Source of the DNA: Anaerolineales bacterium
GTDB taxonomy: Bacteria; Chloroflexota; Anaerolineae; Anaerolineales; Villigracilaceae
NCBI GenBank assembly: GCA_015075275.1
Contig: JABTUU010000002.1
Location: 806,001-870,000 of the forward strand
Direction of reading: 5' to 3'
DNA: 64,000 bases
This document shows positions 9,211 to 17,250 of the stretch, piece by piece (positions within the stretch are counted from its first letter, which is position 1; each line of letters starts with the position of its first letter). The notes beneath the pieces were generated by a model. It was not told the DNA's origin, made no database searches, and saw only the letters and a program-made list of their open reading frames with translations. The translations under genes and the position numbers were made by a program.

Positions 9211-9657
9211 TTAAGAGGGTTTGCTCATGATCAAAACGTTCCATACGCCGCGATGGCACACTTCGTCGTTTTGATTTTTCACTTCGAGATTAATTGTCAC
9301 CGCGCCGCCGCCGATGCGCGGAAGCGCTTTGGTCTCGGTTGTGACCAACTCCACATAAATGGTATCGCCGATAAACACCGGCTTGACGAACTTCCAACTC
9401 GTCACTTCGCGGAAGGCGATGACCGTGCCGTCCATCAAACCTGTCTTCCACGCCAGCCCTGAAGCGATAGACAGCCCCAGCAACCCGTGTGCGATCTGCT
9501 TACCGAAAGGGGTCGTCTTGCTGAATTCAGGATCGGTATGAATGCGATTGTCGTCGCCTGAAAGCCGCGCAAAGTCCATAATGTCAGATGCGGCGATCGT
9601 GCGTTTCCCAGTCACGGTCTTTTCACCGACGTTAAATTCTTCAAAATATTTGCCCAT
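9211..9657 (-). CDS. MaoC-like (R)-specific enoyl-CoA hydratase
   Basis: A 148-residue single hot-dog domain. The hydratase motif is seen as SGDDNRIHTDPEFSKTTPFGKQIAHGLL, containing the catalytic Asp and His expected for (R)-specific enoyl-CoA hydratases, followed by the strand segments FVKPVFIGDTIYVE and VCHRGVWNVLIM. Proteins of this family hydrate enoyl-CoA in fatty acid or polyhydroxyalkanoate metabolism. The ATG at 9657 has AGGAGAT upstream. It is the first gene of the leftward run that includes the class A PBP. It is divergent from the glycosidase-like gene, with 72 bases between them, and a TATAAT hexamer faces it at 9684-9689. Confidence 0.92.
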   Translation of the reverse strand: MGKYFEEFNVGEKTVTGKRTIAASDIMDFARLSGDDNRIHTDPEFSKTTPFGKQIAHGLLGLSIASGLAWKTGLMDGTVIAFREVTSWKFVKPVFIGDTIYVELVTTETKALPRIGGGAVTINLEVKNQNDEVCHRGVWNVLIMSKPS

Positions 9658-9729
9658 CGCAATCTCCTTCGTCTGATAACTGGATTATACCCTTTGACCT
9701 CACGCCTTTCTGCCGTACAATACAACTCT

Positions 9730-12096
9730 ATGCGCGATTGGTCTCTGACTCCCGGCGATCCGCTTTGCCTCGTTCTTGCGGCGGATTCGCGTTTCTCCGC
9801 CTGCGATTATCTCGACGATCAAAGTTGGGAACTCGAATTTGGCGGCGCCGAACCCGCTGCGCTGGCGTTGCATACCACCTATGGTTTACGCGCAAAAGCG
9901 ATGCGTATCTTTTATCGCTTTTGCGAAGGCAACAAAACGGTTAGCGACCCCGCGGCTTTCGTGCAGCCCCCGGTGGTGCGCCGTTTTTATCCGAACTTCC
10001 TTGTCGTTGAATACGCGCCGCTGCCTACTATTGACGTAACCGCCGAGTATTGGGTTCCACAATCTAACGCGGCGGCAGGACGCATAACGCTGGTCAATAG
10101 ATCGAATAAAGATCGAACGATCGCGCTTGAATTATGCGCGGTATTAAGCGCCATCGAAGGTCAAGGAATGGCTGCCGCGCAAATTCAGATGGTGAACGTT
10201 CTTGCAGGACGAAGCCGTGGACTTTTCCCGATTCTCTTCATGACAGGCGGTCCGACGCACGGCGCGCGTCCCCAGCCCTCGCTCTTGTTAAACCTCGAAC
10301 TGAGTCCCGGCGCAACGCGCCAATTTAGTTGGGCGCATGCCGCAACCGATGACGCGCAAACGTCCTTCGCGCTTGCGCGCCAAGCGGCAGCGCGTCCGTG
10401 GGACGCTGAACGCGTACGAATTGAATTGACGAATGCCAGCCAGACGATTGACGTTTCTACGCCAGAGCCTGATTGGAACGCGGCGTTCGCGCTGAGCCAA
10501 TCTGCCGCGTTCCGGCTGCTCTTCCCGCCGAACGACCATTTGCCGAATCCTTCAATCGTTTCTTCGCGCGGACCGGATAGCGGTTGCTCGTTCAAAGGCG
10601 ATGGCTCGGACTACCCCGCCGCGTGGAGCGGGCAAACGCCTTTCGACGCATACTATTTGCAGGAAGCGCTGCCCGCTTCGCCCGCCGCATTGAGCTTGTT
10701 GAAAAACTTTATCGCTGTGCAAAAAGAGGATGGCGCGATTGACGGCAAACCCGGTTTCGCCGGTCAGCGCGGACGCTACCTTGCCGCGCCGTTGCTCGCC
10801 AGCCTAGCGTGGAAACTATACACAAGCTCGGGAGATGAAGATTTCTTAAAGCAGGCGTTCCCCGCCTTACAAAAATTCTTTTGGGCGTGGTTTTCCCCCA
10901 AACGCGATAAGGATCGCGACGGCGTTCCGCAGTGGAAACATATATTGCAAACGGGATTCGAAGAAAACCCACTGTTCGACTCATGGCATCCGTGGTCGTT
11001 GGGGGTTGATATTTCACAAGTTCACAGCCCTGAATTGGAAGCGTTACTGTACAACGAGGCGGAATGTTTGATGCGAATGGCGGAAGCGTTGGGAAAGCGC
11101 GATATGCTGACTTTGCTTCGCGAGCAAGCCGCAAAGTTGCGCGCTTCAATTGAAGCGGCATGGCAGGAGCGAGCGAGTCTGTATCATTACCGCGAGCGCG
11201 AAACCGGGTCAAATTTGGAAGGTAAAACGTTGGCGACCGTGAGCGGGTCGGGGGTGACGGCGGTAAAGTTAAATCTTGAAGGACAGTTTCGTTTGCAGAT
11301 TGAGGTGCGCACACAAAGCCCGAAAGCGAAGCGTCCGCGCATCCGCCTTTATCAATGGGCTTCGAAAGCCGCCGATGAAACGATCGAGAGCGGCGATTAT
11401 CAATGGAGCGGCGAAGGCGCGACGTATACTACTCAAAAAATATATTCAAAGCTGGCAAAAATCTCTGTGCGCGGGCTGGACGATGAAGATACGGCGATTA
11501 TCCGCACGCTGGATTACGCCATGGAAGACCATACGCTCTTTATGCCGCTTTGGGCGGGAGCGCCCGATGCAGCACGCGCTCAGCGGATCGTAGAGCGCGC
11601 GTTGTTAGACGAGTCGCGTTTCGACCGCCCGTTTGGAGTTCCTGCTTGCCCGTCGTTGAAGCAACCCGCAGCGGAGATCGTCGCGCAGGCGGTTCATCTG
11701 ATGTGGAATTTGTTTATCTGCGAAGGTTTATTGCGCTACGGTTTTCGCAAAGAAGCGGCGCGGTTGTTCGAGCGGAATATGTCGGCAGTGATTCAAAACC
11801 TGAAGATGAATCGCGCTTTTTATGCGGGCTATCATGCTGAGCGCGGCGCAGGCATCGGCGAGCGCAATGTCTTAAGCGGGCTTGCGCCGACCGGCTTATT
11901 CTTGAAGATTCTCGGCGTGGAAATCCTTTCGTCAACGCGCGTGCGGCTTACAGGCGAAAACCCCTTTCCGTGGGATGTGACGCTGCGCTTTAAAAGGTTG
12001 ACCGTGATACGCGGACGCGCGCGCACGGAGGTGATCTTCGCTAACGGCGCATCCACGACTGTAGAGAACGGCGTATCGGCGGTAGTGGAAGCCTAG
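9730..12096 (+). CDS. Glycoside-hydrolase-like protein with an alpha/alpha toroid (MGH1/GH63-like)
   Basis: A 788-residue soluble protein without a signal peptide. The N-terminal third is a beta-sandwich-like segment (LEFGGAEPAALALHTTYG, VPQSNAAAGRITLVNRSNKDR). The middle shows features of six-hairpin glycosidases: PFDAYYLQEALPASP, KRDKDRDGVPQW, FDSWHPWSLGVD and LYNEAECLMRMAEALGKRDM. Acidic residues in DRDGVPQW and YNEAE could be catalytic, but I cannot assign them. The C-terminal region (about 640-788) resembles the end of trehalase or mannosylglycerate hydrolase-type proteins (FYAGYHAERGAGIGERNVLSGLAPTGLFL). The substrate is unknown. The ATG at 9730 is preferred over an upstream in-frame start at 9694. 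The DNA methyltransferase gene follows four bases after the stop. Confidence 0.7.
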   Translation: MRDWSLTPGDPLCLVLAADSRFSACDYLDDQSWELEFGGAEPAALALHTTYGLRAKAMRIFYRFCEGNKTVSDPAAFVQPPVVRRFYPNFLVVEYAPLPTIDVTAEYWVPQSNAAAGRITLVNRSNKDRTIALELCAVLSAIEGQGMAAAQIQMVNVLAGRSRGLFPILFMTGGPTHGARPQPSLLLNLELSPGATRQFSWAHAATDDAQTSFALARQAAARPWDAERVRIELTNASQTIDVSTPEPDWNAAFALSQSAAFRLLFPPNDHLPNPSIVSSRGPDSGCSFKGDGSDYPAAWSGQTPFDAYYLQEALPASPAALSLLKNFIAVQKEDGAIDGKPGFAGQRGRYLAAPLLASLAWKLYTSSGDEDFLKQAFPALQKFFWAWFSPKRDKDRDGVPQWKHILQTGFEENPLFDSWHPWSLGVDISQVHSPELEALLYNEAECLMRMAEALGKRDMLTLLREQAAKLRASIEAAWQERASLYHYRERETGSNLEGKTLATVSGSGVTAVKLNLEGQFRLQIEVRTQSPKAKRPRIRLYQWASKAADETIESGDYQWSGEGATYTTQKIYSKLAKISVRGLDDEDTAIIRTLDYAMEDHTLFMPLWAGAPDAARAQRIVERALLDESRFDRPFGVPACPSLKQPAAEIVAQAVHLMWNLFICEGLLRYGFRKEAARLFERNMSAVIQNLKMNRAFYAGYHAERGAGIGERNVLSGLAPTGLFLKILGVEILSSTRVRLTGENPFPWDVTLRFKRLTVIRGRARTEVIFANGASTTVENGVSAVVEA

Positions 12097-12100
12097 TGCG

Positions 12101-13075
12101 ATGAAAGCGAATATGAGCGTAAAAACAGGCGGACAATCTGCGATTAAGTACATAGATTTATTTTGCGGCATTGGAGGATTCCGGCTCGCCGCTCATCAGA
12201 CTTTTGAAGCGCATAATGTTGCCGCTGAATGCGTCTTTTCATCGGATATTGACCCGCATGCTAGAGAGACCTATCGCGCTAATTTTGGAGAATACCCCGC
12301 GGGCGATATTGCGTTGATTCACGAACGCGACGTGCCCGATCACGATCTTCTATTCGCCGGCTTTCCATGTCAACCCTTCAGCATTATTGGCGATCGAAGA
12401 GGATTCGAAGACACGCGTGGAACATTGTTCTTTGACATTGCGAGGATTCTTAAAGAGAAAAAGACCAAGGCGTTCATTCTGGAAAATGTGAAACAGCTGG
12501 TCGGACACGACCGGGGGAAAACGCTGCAAAGGATTTTGTCTGTTTTGAGCGATCTGGGATATACGGTGGATTATAAAATATTGAATGCGCTCGATTATGG
12601 CTTGCCGCAAAAGCGCGAAAGAATCTTCATTGTGGGCTTTGCTCAACCAATGACGTATTGCTGGCCCTCCAAATTGCAAAACTATCAACCTCTGGCTGAA
12701 TTGTTGGAGAGGAATGTCGACCGGAGATACTACGCCTCAAAACATATTCAGCGTAAACGCGCCGCCGCGCATAGTTCTTCTAACGTTCCGTCTATTTGGC
12801 ACGAGAACAAGACCGGGCATGTTTCGTCTTATCCATTTTCTTGCGCGTTGCGCGCGGGCGCGTCTTATAACTATCTGTTGGTCAACGGCGAACGGCGGTT
12901 GACGCCGCGCGAGATGCTCAGGCTGCAAGGCTTCCCCGACTCGTTTAAGATCGTAGTTTCGGACTCGCAATTGCGAAAACAAGCTGGTAACGCCGTTCCT
13001 GTGAATTTGGCGCGAGCGGTTTTCGAATCCTTTTTGCCGACTTGGCTGACGACCCGAAGCAGCGCTCTGCCATGA
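12101..13075 (+). CDS. dcm: DNA (cytosine-5-)-methyltransferase
   Basis: A 324-residue C5 cytosine methyltransferase that transfers a methyl group from S-adenosylmethionine to C5 of cytosine. Motif I is IDLFCGIGGFR (residues 18-28). Motif IV is GFPCQPFS with the catalytic Cys at residue 90. Motif VI is FILENVKQL, motif VIII is QKRERIFIVGF, and motifs IX/X are RLTPREMLRLQGFP and RKQAGNAVPVN. The target-recognition region between motifs VIII and IX is short, so a simple recognition site is likely, but the site cannot be read from sequence. The stop overlaps the start of vsr by four bases. No cognate restriction endonuclease gene lies beside it. Dcm is used in the broad family sense only. Confidence 0.96.
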   Translation: MKANMSVKTGGQSAIKYIDLFCGIGGFRLAAHQTFEAHNVAAECVFSSDIDPHARETYRANFGEYPAGDIALIHERDVPDHDLLFAGFPCQPFSIIGDRRGFEDTRGTLFFDIARILKEKKTKAFILENVKQLVGHDRGKTLQRILSVLSDLGYTVDYKILNALDYGLPQKRERIFIVGFAQPMTYCWPSKLQNYQPLAELLERNVDRRYYASKHIQRKRAAAHSSSNVPSIWHENKTGHVSSYPFSCALRAGASYNYLLVNGERRLTPREMLRLQGFPDSFKIVVSDSQLRKQAGNAVPVNLARAVFESFLPTWLTTRSSALP

Positions 13076-13467
13076 CTGACACATTTTCGACGAAAAAACG
13101 TTCCGAAATCATGCGGGCGATTAAATCGCGGGGCAACGCCTCAACCGAAAGGAAGCTTATTCAGCTTTTCAAAACGAATAAAATCTCCGGTTGGCGTAGG
13201 AATTCTACAATTCTTGGGCGTCCTGATTTTGTGTTCCCTCAGCGACGCATTGCGTTATTTGCGGATGGATGTTTCTGGCATGGGCACGGATGCAGAAATC
13301 TGACTCCCGCTCAAAATGCAGAATATTGGCAGAAGAAAATTCAAAGAAACATAGAGCGCGATAAGGAGGTGACGAAGGCGCTGAAAAAACAGAATTGGCA
13401 GGTCGTCCGAATTTGGGAATGCGAAATTTCGCATGGCAACATCGGAAAACTTAAACGCCGCCTGTGA
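13072..13467 (+). CDS. vsr: Very short patch repair endonuclease Vsr
   Basis: A 131-residue T:G mismatch nicking enzyme. It repairs the T:G mispairs that arise when 5-methylcytosine deaminates within the methyltransferase site. Visible motifs are KRSEIMRAIKSRGNASTE near the N-terminus, LGRPDFVFP with the catalytic Asp, and FADGCFWHGHGCRN with the metal-binding and structural Cys/His residues, then RDKEVTKALKKQNWQVVRIWECE. The ATG at 13072 overlaps the methyltransferase stop (ATGA), so translation is coupled. A longer in-frame start at 13042 would overlap the upstream gene more and add non-family residues. Confidence 0.96.
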   Translation: MTDTFSTKKRSEIMRAIKSRGNASTERKLIQLFKTNKISGWRRNSTILGRPDFVFPQRRIALFADGCFWHGHGCRNLTPAQNAEYWQKKIQRNIERDKEVTKALKKQNWQVVRIWECEISHGNIGKLKRRL

Positions 13468-13567
13468 TTGCGCGTTGAAACGCTTGCTAACTTTTAGCAA
13501 TCCGGTATACTATTATTGTCATGACGCAATATTTTTTAGGATTAACTCTTCAGGAAGCGAGGCGCCC

Positions 13568-13900
13568 GTGAATGATATAAAATCGCTTATGCTCGCCGTT
13601 GTGCAAGAACAAGACCACGACGACGCCGTCCGCGCGCTGGTGGAGTTGGGACTGCCGGTCACGTTCTTTGCGAGCGCAGGCGGCTTCCTCGCGCAGCGCA
13701 ACGCGACGCTGTTGATCGGCCTGCGCGAAGGACACGAAGCGGAAGCGATTAAAACGTTGGAAAATTCTTGCCGGCGACGAGTCGAGTATCTTACGCTTCC
13801 CTTGGAAGGCTCGCCGTTGCCGATGGCGGCGCCGGTGCCTGTAACAGTCGGCGGAGCGACCGTTTTCACGTTGCCTGTCGAACGATTTGAAGAAATTTAA
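13568..13900 (+). CDS. Cyclic-di-AMP receptor (PF06153 family), paralogue 1
   Basis: A 110-residue PII-like protein of the cyclic-di-AMP receptor family (DarA/PstA-type), which binds c-di-AMP as a trimer. The family pattern is visible: SLMLAVVQEQDHDDAVRALVELG, then TFFASAGGFLAQRNATLLIGLREG, and the end ATVFTLPVERFEEI. A GTG at 13568 is chosen because AGGAAGCGAGG lies just upstream; an internal ATG at 13589 is the alternative. A TATACT hexamer at 13506-13511 may be part of its promoter. It is followed 103 bases later by a shorter paralogue. Confidence 0.88.
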   Translation: MNDIKSLMLAVVQEQDHDDAVRALVELGLPVTFFASAGGFLAQRNATLLIGLREGHEAEAIKTLENSCRRRVEYLTLPLEGSPLPMAAPVPVTVGGATVFTLPVERFEEI

Positions 13901-14003
13901 GAATGACTCGACACACGAGAACATATGCCGCAAAAAACACAAGGATTTCAACAGGCTTTGCAGCGATTTCTGTGTGTTTAGCGGTTAAGTAGGAGTTTAT
14001 CTT

Positions 14004-14267
14004 ATGAAAATGATCGTTCTTATCGTCAAAGACCACGATTCAGAAGCGATGACGCAGGCTCTCACTGCGGCGGAATATCGCGTCACGCGCGTCGCATCCA
14101 CTGGCGGATTCCTCCGCAGTGGAGTCGCTACTTTGCTTCTCGGCGTAGAAGATCAACGCCTTGAGGGCGCGATCGAGTTGATTCGTCAGAAGGTCGGCAG
14201 AGCGGAAGCGGGGGAGAAACGCGCCACGTTGTTCGTTGTTCCGGTAGAGCGCTATGAACAAGTGTAA
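14004..14267 (+). CDS. Cyclic-di-AMP receptor (PF06153 family), paralogue 2
   Basis: An 87-residue paralogue of the preceding protein. It matches piece for piece: MIVLIVKDHDSEAMTQALTAA, VTRVASTGGFLRSGVATLLLG, and the end ATLFVVPVERYEQV. It lacks about 20 residues, mainly from the loop before the last strand (paralogue 1 has a Pro/Ala-rich loop there). The ATG at 14004 has AGGAG at 13991-13995. Tandem copies with different loops suggest two versions of the same signal-binding fold, perhaps with different partners. No diadenylate cyclase gene is in the window. Confidence 0.88.
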   Translation: MKMIVLIVKDHDSEAMTQALTAAEYRVTRVASTGGFLRSGVATLLLGVEDQRLEGAIELIRQKVGRAEAGEKRATLFVVPVERYEQV

Positions 14268-14319
14268 CTTCGTCCATTTGCATAGAAAGAGATCAATCCT
14301 GCTAGTTTTGGAGATTTTT

Positions 14320-15546
14320 ATGAAAAAAATAAATCAGGTTGGCGTCGCTATTTTCGCGTTGATGTTGGTTGCAATGGCGTGCGGCGGAAGCGCGCCTGCA
14401 TCCCAAACGCCCACGACAGGCGATCAACTTGCGACGGTGGTCGCGGCTACGCTTCAGGCGGCGAACCCTAGCTTGTCGCCTGCTCCCGACTCTCCAACGT
14501 CGCAACCTGCGGCGTTGCTTCCTCATTCGTTATATTTTCTCAACAATGACTCTGCGAGCGGCGCGATCCAAGTCTTTCGACTTGCCGCCGACGGTAAGAC
14601 GACGACGCAGATCACTTTTGAACCGTCTAATGTTGACGCGTATAGCGTTTCACAAGCGGATGGAAGCGTCGCTTATGTATCGAACAATCAATTGTTGCTG
14701 GTTAATGCAGACGGTTCGGGTCGTCGCATGATCGTGGATGGCGGAGCGATGGACGCCAACAGCCCGTTCGTCAATCAAGTCAGCGCCCCGGTATTTTCTC
14801 CAGACGGGCAGACGCTCGCTTACGGATACAAAGGCTTGAACTTGTATTCGCTCGCCGGCGGCTCAGGCAACCTTGTTCTTGAAAATCAAATTGGCAACGC
14901 AGGCGGACTTCCTTTTCCGAAGGAATTATATGCGCCTGACCGGTACTCCCCCGACGGCAATAAACTGCTCGTGAATTTGATGTATTACGAAGGCGGCACG
15001 GCGGCTGTGTATGTTCCTGCCTCCAATACGCTCATCCGTTTGACGGGAAGCGAAGGCGCGCTGACTTGTTGCGGCGAATCTTCGTGGACGCCGGACAACG
15101 CGGCGCTTTATTCCGCCAGCCGCGAAGGCGGGATGCTGACGCCCGGAATGTGGCGATCGGACGCTTCCAGCGGACAGATCGTCGCCTTGACGCCCAGCGA
15201 TTATGCGACGGGCATGTTTAATTATGCGTACCGTCCCTACCTCGCCCCCGATGGACAATTATATTTCTTTTTCAACGCCGCAAATCAGGAATACGACCGT
15301 CGCGCGCCGCTACAGATGATGCGCTCCGCGCCCGATGGCGTTACGAATCGGGCGGCTTTGCGTTCCGAGAATTTTGGTTCGATCACTGAAGCGTTATGGG
15401 CGCCCGATGCAAGTTTTGTCATTGTCGCCGATCCGCCGCTTGACCAAGTCTATCGGGGCGGATTGGTCGAGTTATATTACACTGATGGACAAAAAGCGCC
15501 GATTTCGCTTGCGCCGTTCGGAATGATGTTTCAATGGGGACCGTAA
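14320..15546 (+). CDS. Lipoprotein with TolB-like beta-propeller repeats
   Basis: A 408-residue exported protein. The signal peptide ends in the lipobox VAMAC, so the Cys at about residue 19 is probably lipid-modified. A Pro/Ser/Ala spacer (about 25-70) leads into WD40/TolB-like blades, recognised by repeats such as VFSPDGQTLAYG, APDRYSPDGNKLLVN, SSWTPDNAALYSASR and ALWAPDASFVIVADPP. TolB-like propellers act as protein-binding scaffolds. The ATG at 14320 is preferred over an upstream in-frame start overlapping the previous gene because GGAG precedes it and the signal peptide begins there. It converges on panC, with 13 bases between the stops. Confidence 0.85.
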   Translation: MKKINQVGVAIFALMLVAMACGGSAPASQTPTTGDQLATVVAATLQAANPSLSPAPDSPTSQPAALLPHSLYFLNNDSASGAIQVFRLAADGKTTTQITFEPSNVDAYSVSQADGSVAYVSNNQLLLVNADGSGRRMIVDGGAMDANSPFVNQVSAPVFSPDGQTLAYGYKGLNLYSLAGGSGNLVLENQIGNAGGLPFPKELYAPDRYSPDGNKLLVNLMYYEGGTAAVYVPASNTLIRLTGSEGALTCCGESSWTPDNAALYSASREGGMLTPGMWRSDASSGQIVALTPSDYATGMFNYAYRPYLAPDGQLYFFFNAANQEYDRRAPLQMMRSAPDGVTNRAALRSENFGSITEALWAPDASFVIVADPPLDQVYRGGLVELYYTDGQKAPISLAPFGMMFQWGP

Positions 15547-15559
15547 CATCCGCCCGCCG

Positions 15560-16399
15560 CTAGCCGGCGAGCACAAAATTGTCAATCAGCCTTGTCTCCC
15601 CGATGACAACCGCCATCGAGAGCAAGGCTTTTCCTTTGATCGCAGTTAACTCGTCGAGAGTATCGTAATCGGCGCATGAAACGTATTGCGACTTTGCCAG
15701 CGGTTCGCTTGCCAAGACTGTTTTCATCTTTGCTCTTAGCTTCTCCGCGTCCCTTTCGCCCGCCTCGTAAAGTTCCTTTGCCGCGCTCAACGAACGGAAG
15801 AGAACTGTTGCGGCTTTACGCTGTTCGGCGTTTAAATATACATTGCGGCTGGACAGCGCCAGCCCGTCCGCTTCACGCACAATTGGGCAGACGACGATAT
15901 CAATCGGAAAATTTAAGTCGCGAACCATACGACGAACAACTGCCGCCTGTTGCGCGTCTTTTTGACCGAAATAGGCTTTGGTCGGCTGAATGATGTTGAA
16001 TAGTTTGGCGACGACAGTCGTGACGCCGCGAAAGTGACCCGCGCGCGCCGCGCCTTCAAGCGGACTCGTTAATGTCTCAACCTCTACCCAGGTTTGATAG
16101 CCCTGCGGATACATGATTTCCGGCGTGGGAGTCCATACGAGGTCGGTGAACGGCTCGATCAAGCGGAAGTCGCGTTTGAGGTCGCGCGGATACTTGGCAA
16201 GGTCTTCGTTTGGGTTAAATTGAGTAGGATTGACAAAAATGGAGACAATGACGTGCCGGCATTCATCCCTTGCGCGGCGGATCAGAGCGAGGTGTCCGGC
16301 GTGTAGAAAGCCCATCGTGGGGACGAATCCGACGGTCCCGTCGAGAATGAGACGAGCGTTTCGTATTTCGTCTACTGTGGAGACTATTCGCATATTCAT
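15560..16399 (-). CDS. panC: Pantothenate synthetase (pantoate-beta-alanine ligase)
   Basis: A 279-residue enzyme of coenzyme A synthesis that joins pantoate and beta-alanine using ATP. Family motifs are clear: FVPTMGFLHAGHLALIRRA (ATP-binding HIGH-like region), VSIFVNPTQFNPNEDL, FRGVTTVVAKLFNIIQP, KAYFGQKDAQQ, and EADGLALSSRNVYLN. The length is normal. A second in-frame ATG lies two codons downstream. coaBC, a later step in the same pathway, is found at 51.3 kb. panB and panD are not in the window. Confidence 0.97.
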   Translation of the reverse strand: MNMRIVSTVDEIRNARLILDGTVGFVPTMGFLHAGHLALIRRARDECRHVIVSIFVNPTQFNPNEDLAKYPRDLKRDFRLIEPFTDLVWTPTPEIMYPQGYQTWVEVETLTSPLEGAARAGHFRGVTTVVAKLFNIIQPTKAYFGQKDAQQAAVVRRMVRDLNFPIDIVVCPIVREADGLALSSRNVYLNAEQRKAATVLFRSLSAAKELYEAGERDAEKLRAKMKTVLASEPLAKSQYVSCADYDTLDELTAIKGKALLSMAVVIGETRLIDNFVLAG

Positions 16400-16410
16400 A
16401 ATTTCTCTTG

Positions 16411-16440
16411 TTGACAGGAATAGAAAATATGTGCTAGACT
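16411..16440 (+). promoter_or_regulatory. Sigma-70-type promoter for the 70-residue protein gene
   Basis: TTGACA at 16411-16416 and TAGACT at 16435-16440 are separated by 18 bases, with a TG one base before the -10 element. It points toward the ATG at 16469, which has AAGGAG just upstream. Confidence 0.6.
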
Positions 16441-16468
16441 TTAGTTATATTCACGAAAAGGAGCAACA

Positions 16469-16681
16469 ATGGCTTACGCACACACTAATTCTAAAGGAAC
16501 GACCTACTATTTGCACTCGAACGGCAGGATGTTTTTCTTCTCAAAAGAGATCAAAGAGAACGCCCTCGACGCCGTTCCGGCAGGTTATAACGTAGTAGAG
16601 ATGAAGACGGGCATGCTTGTCTTGAAGAAGGCTCAGGCGGAACCCGCCGCGACGCCCGCTTCTGACGCGCCCGTTGGATAA
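16469..16681 (+). CDS. Small conserved-type protein of unknown function
   Basis: A 70-residue soluble protein with its own promoter and a strong ribosome site (AAAGGAGCAACA before the ATG). The first 50 residues look folded: TNSKGTTYYLHSNGRMFFFSKE, then VPAGYNVVEMKTGMLVLKK. The last 15 are an Ala/Pro/Thr tail. Proteins with this start, in which an aromatic-rich strand pair precedes a VPxGYxVxE turn, occur as short hypotheticals in several bacterial groups. I do not know a function. It lies between panC (divergent) and ssb. Confidence 0.75.
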   Translation: MAYAHTNSKGTTYYLHSNGRMFFFSKEIKENALDAVPAGYNVVEMKTGMLVLKKAQAEPAATPASDAPVG

Positions 16682-16770
16682 TGAAGATAGTATAACCTCG
16701 TTCGCCGTCGATCCGATAAAGGGATTAAAATAAGTATCTGTAAATTCTACCCATAGAAAGCGAGGAATAT

Positions 16771-17151
16771 ATGCCCGCGCTCAATCGAGTTCAGTTGATT
16801 GGTTATTTGGGGAAGGATCCCGAAAGCAAGTTCACTCCTACGGGGAAGAAGGTGGCTCATTTCAGCGTCGCCGTCACCCAGCGTTGGAAGACCGGCGGCG
16901 AAAGCAAAGAGTACACCGAGTGGGTCAACGTAGAGGCGTGGGGGCGGCTCGGCGAAGTCTGCCAGCAATACCTGAAGAAGGGAAGCCTGATCTACGTGGA
17001 AGGTCGGTTGAAGACCGACAAGTACGAAGACAAAGGCGAGACCAAGTACTTCACCAAGGTGGTTGCGCTCACGATGCAGATGCTCGACCGCAAACCAAGC
17101 GATGAACCCGTAATGACGGTGGAAGAAGAAGCCGCGGATTACGAGGCGTAA
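16771..17151 (+). CDS. ssb: Single-stranded DNA-binding protein
   Basis: A 126-residue OB-fold protein that coats single-stranded DNA. Family features are LNRVQLIGYLGKDPESKFTPTGKKVAHFSVA, then EWVNVEAWGRLGEVCQQYLKKGSLIYVEGRL, and a short tail ending EEAADYEA. That acidic tail lacks the usual DDIPF-type end used to recruit partner proteins, so partner binding may differ or be served by another Ssb. GAGGAA precedes the ATG. It is followed directly by a strong hairpin terminator. Confidence 0.95.
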   Translation: MPALNRVQLIGYLGKDPESKFTPTGKKVAHFSVAVTQRWKTGGESKEYTEWVNVEAWGRLGEVCQQYLKKGSLIYVEGRLKTDKYEDKGETKYFTKVVALTMQMLDRKPSDEPVMTVEEEAADYEA

Positions 17152-17154
17152 AAC

Positions 17155-17190
17155 AAAAATTGACGACCTGAAAAGGTCGTCAATTTTTTT
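17155..17190. terminator. Strong intrinsic terminator after ssb
   Basis: The 12-base arms 17158-17169 and 17174-17185 pair perfectly around a GAAA loop, and the right arm runs into a T-tract to 17190. A-residues left of the stem give a matching tract on the other strand, so the element could also end leftward transcription from the opposite gene. Confidence 0.92.
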
Positions 17191-17250
17191 AACCGCGAAG
17201 TCCGCGAAGGTTTTAAAGATTTCTTAGCGAACTTTGCGTTCTTCGCGGTT
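17191..17250. repeat. Palindromic intergenic repeat (AACCGCGAAG...CTTCGCGGTT)
   Basis: The ends AACCGCGAAG and CTTCGCGGTT are reverse complements, with internal CGCGAAGG and CTTTGCG echoes. It reaches exactly to the stop codon of pepF. A related element built on CCACAAAG...CTTCGTGG lies at 63527-63607. Confidence 0.7.
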
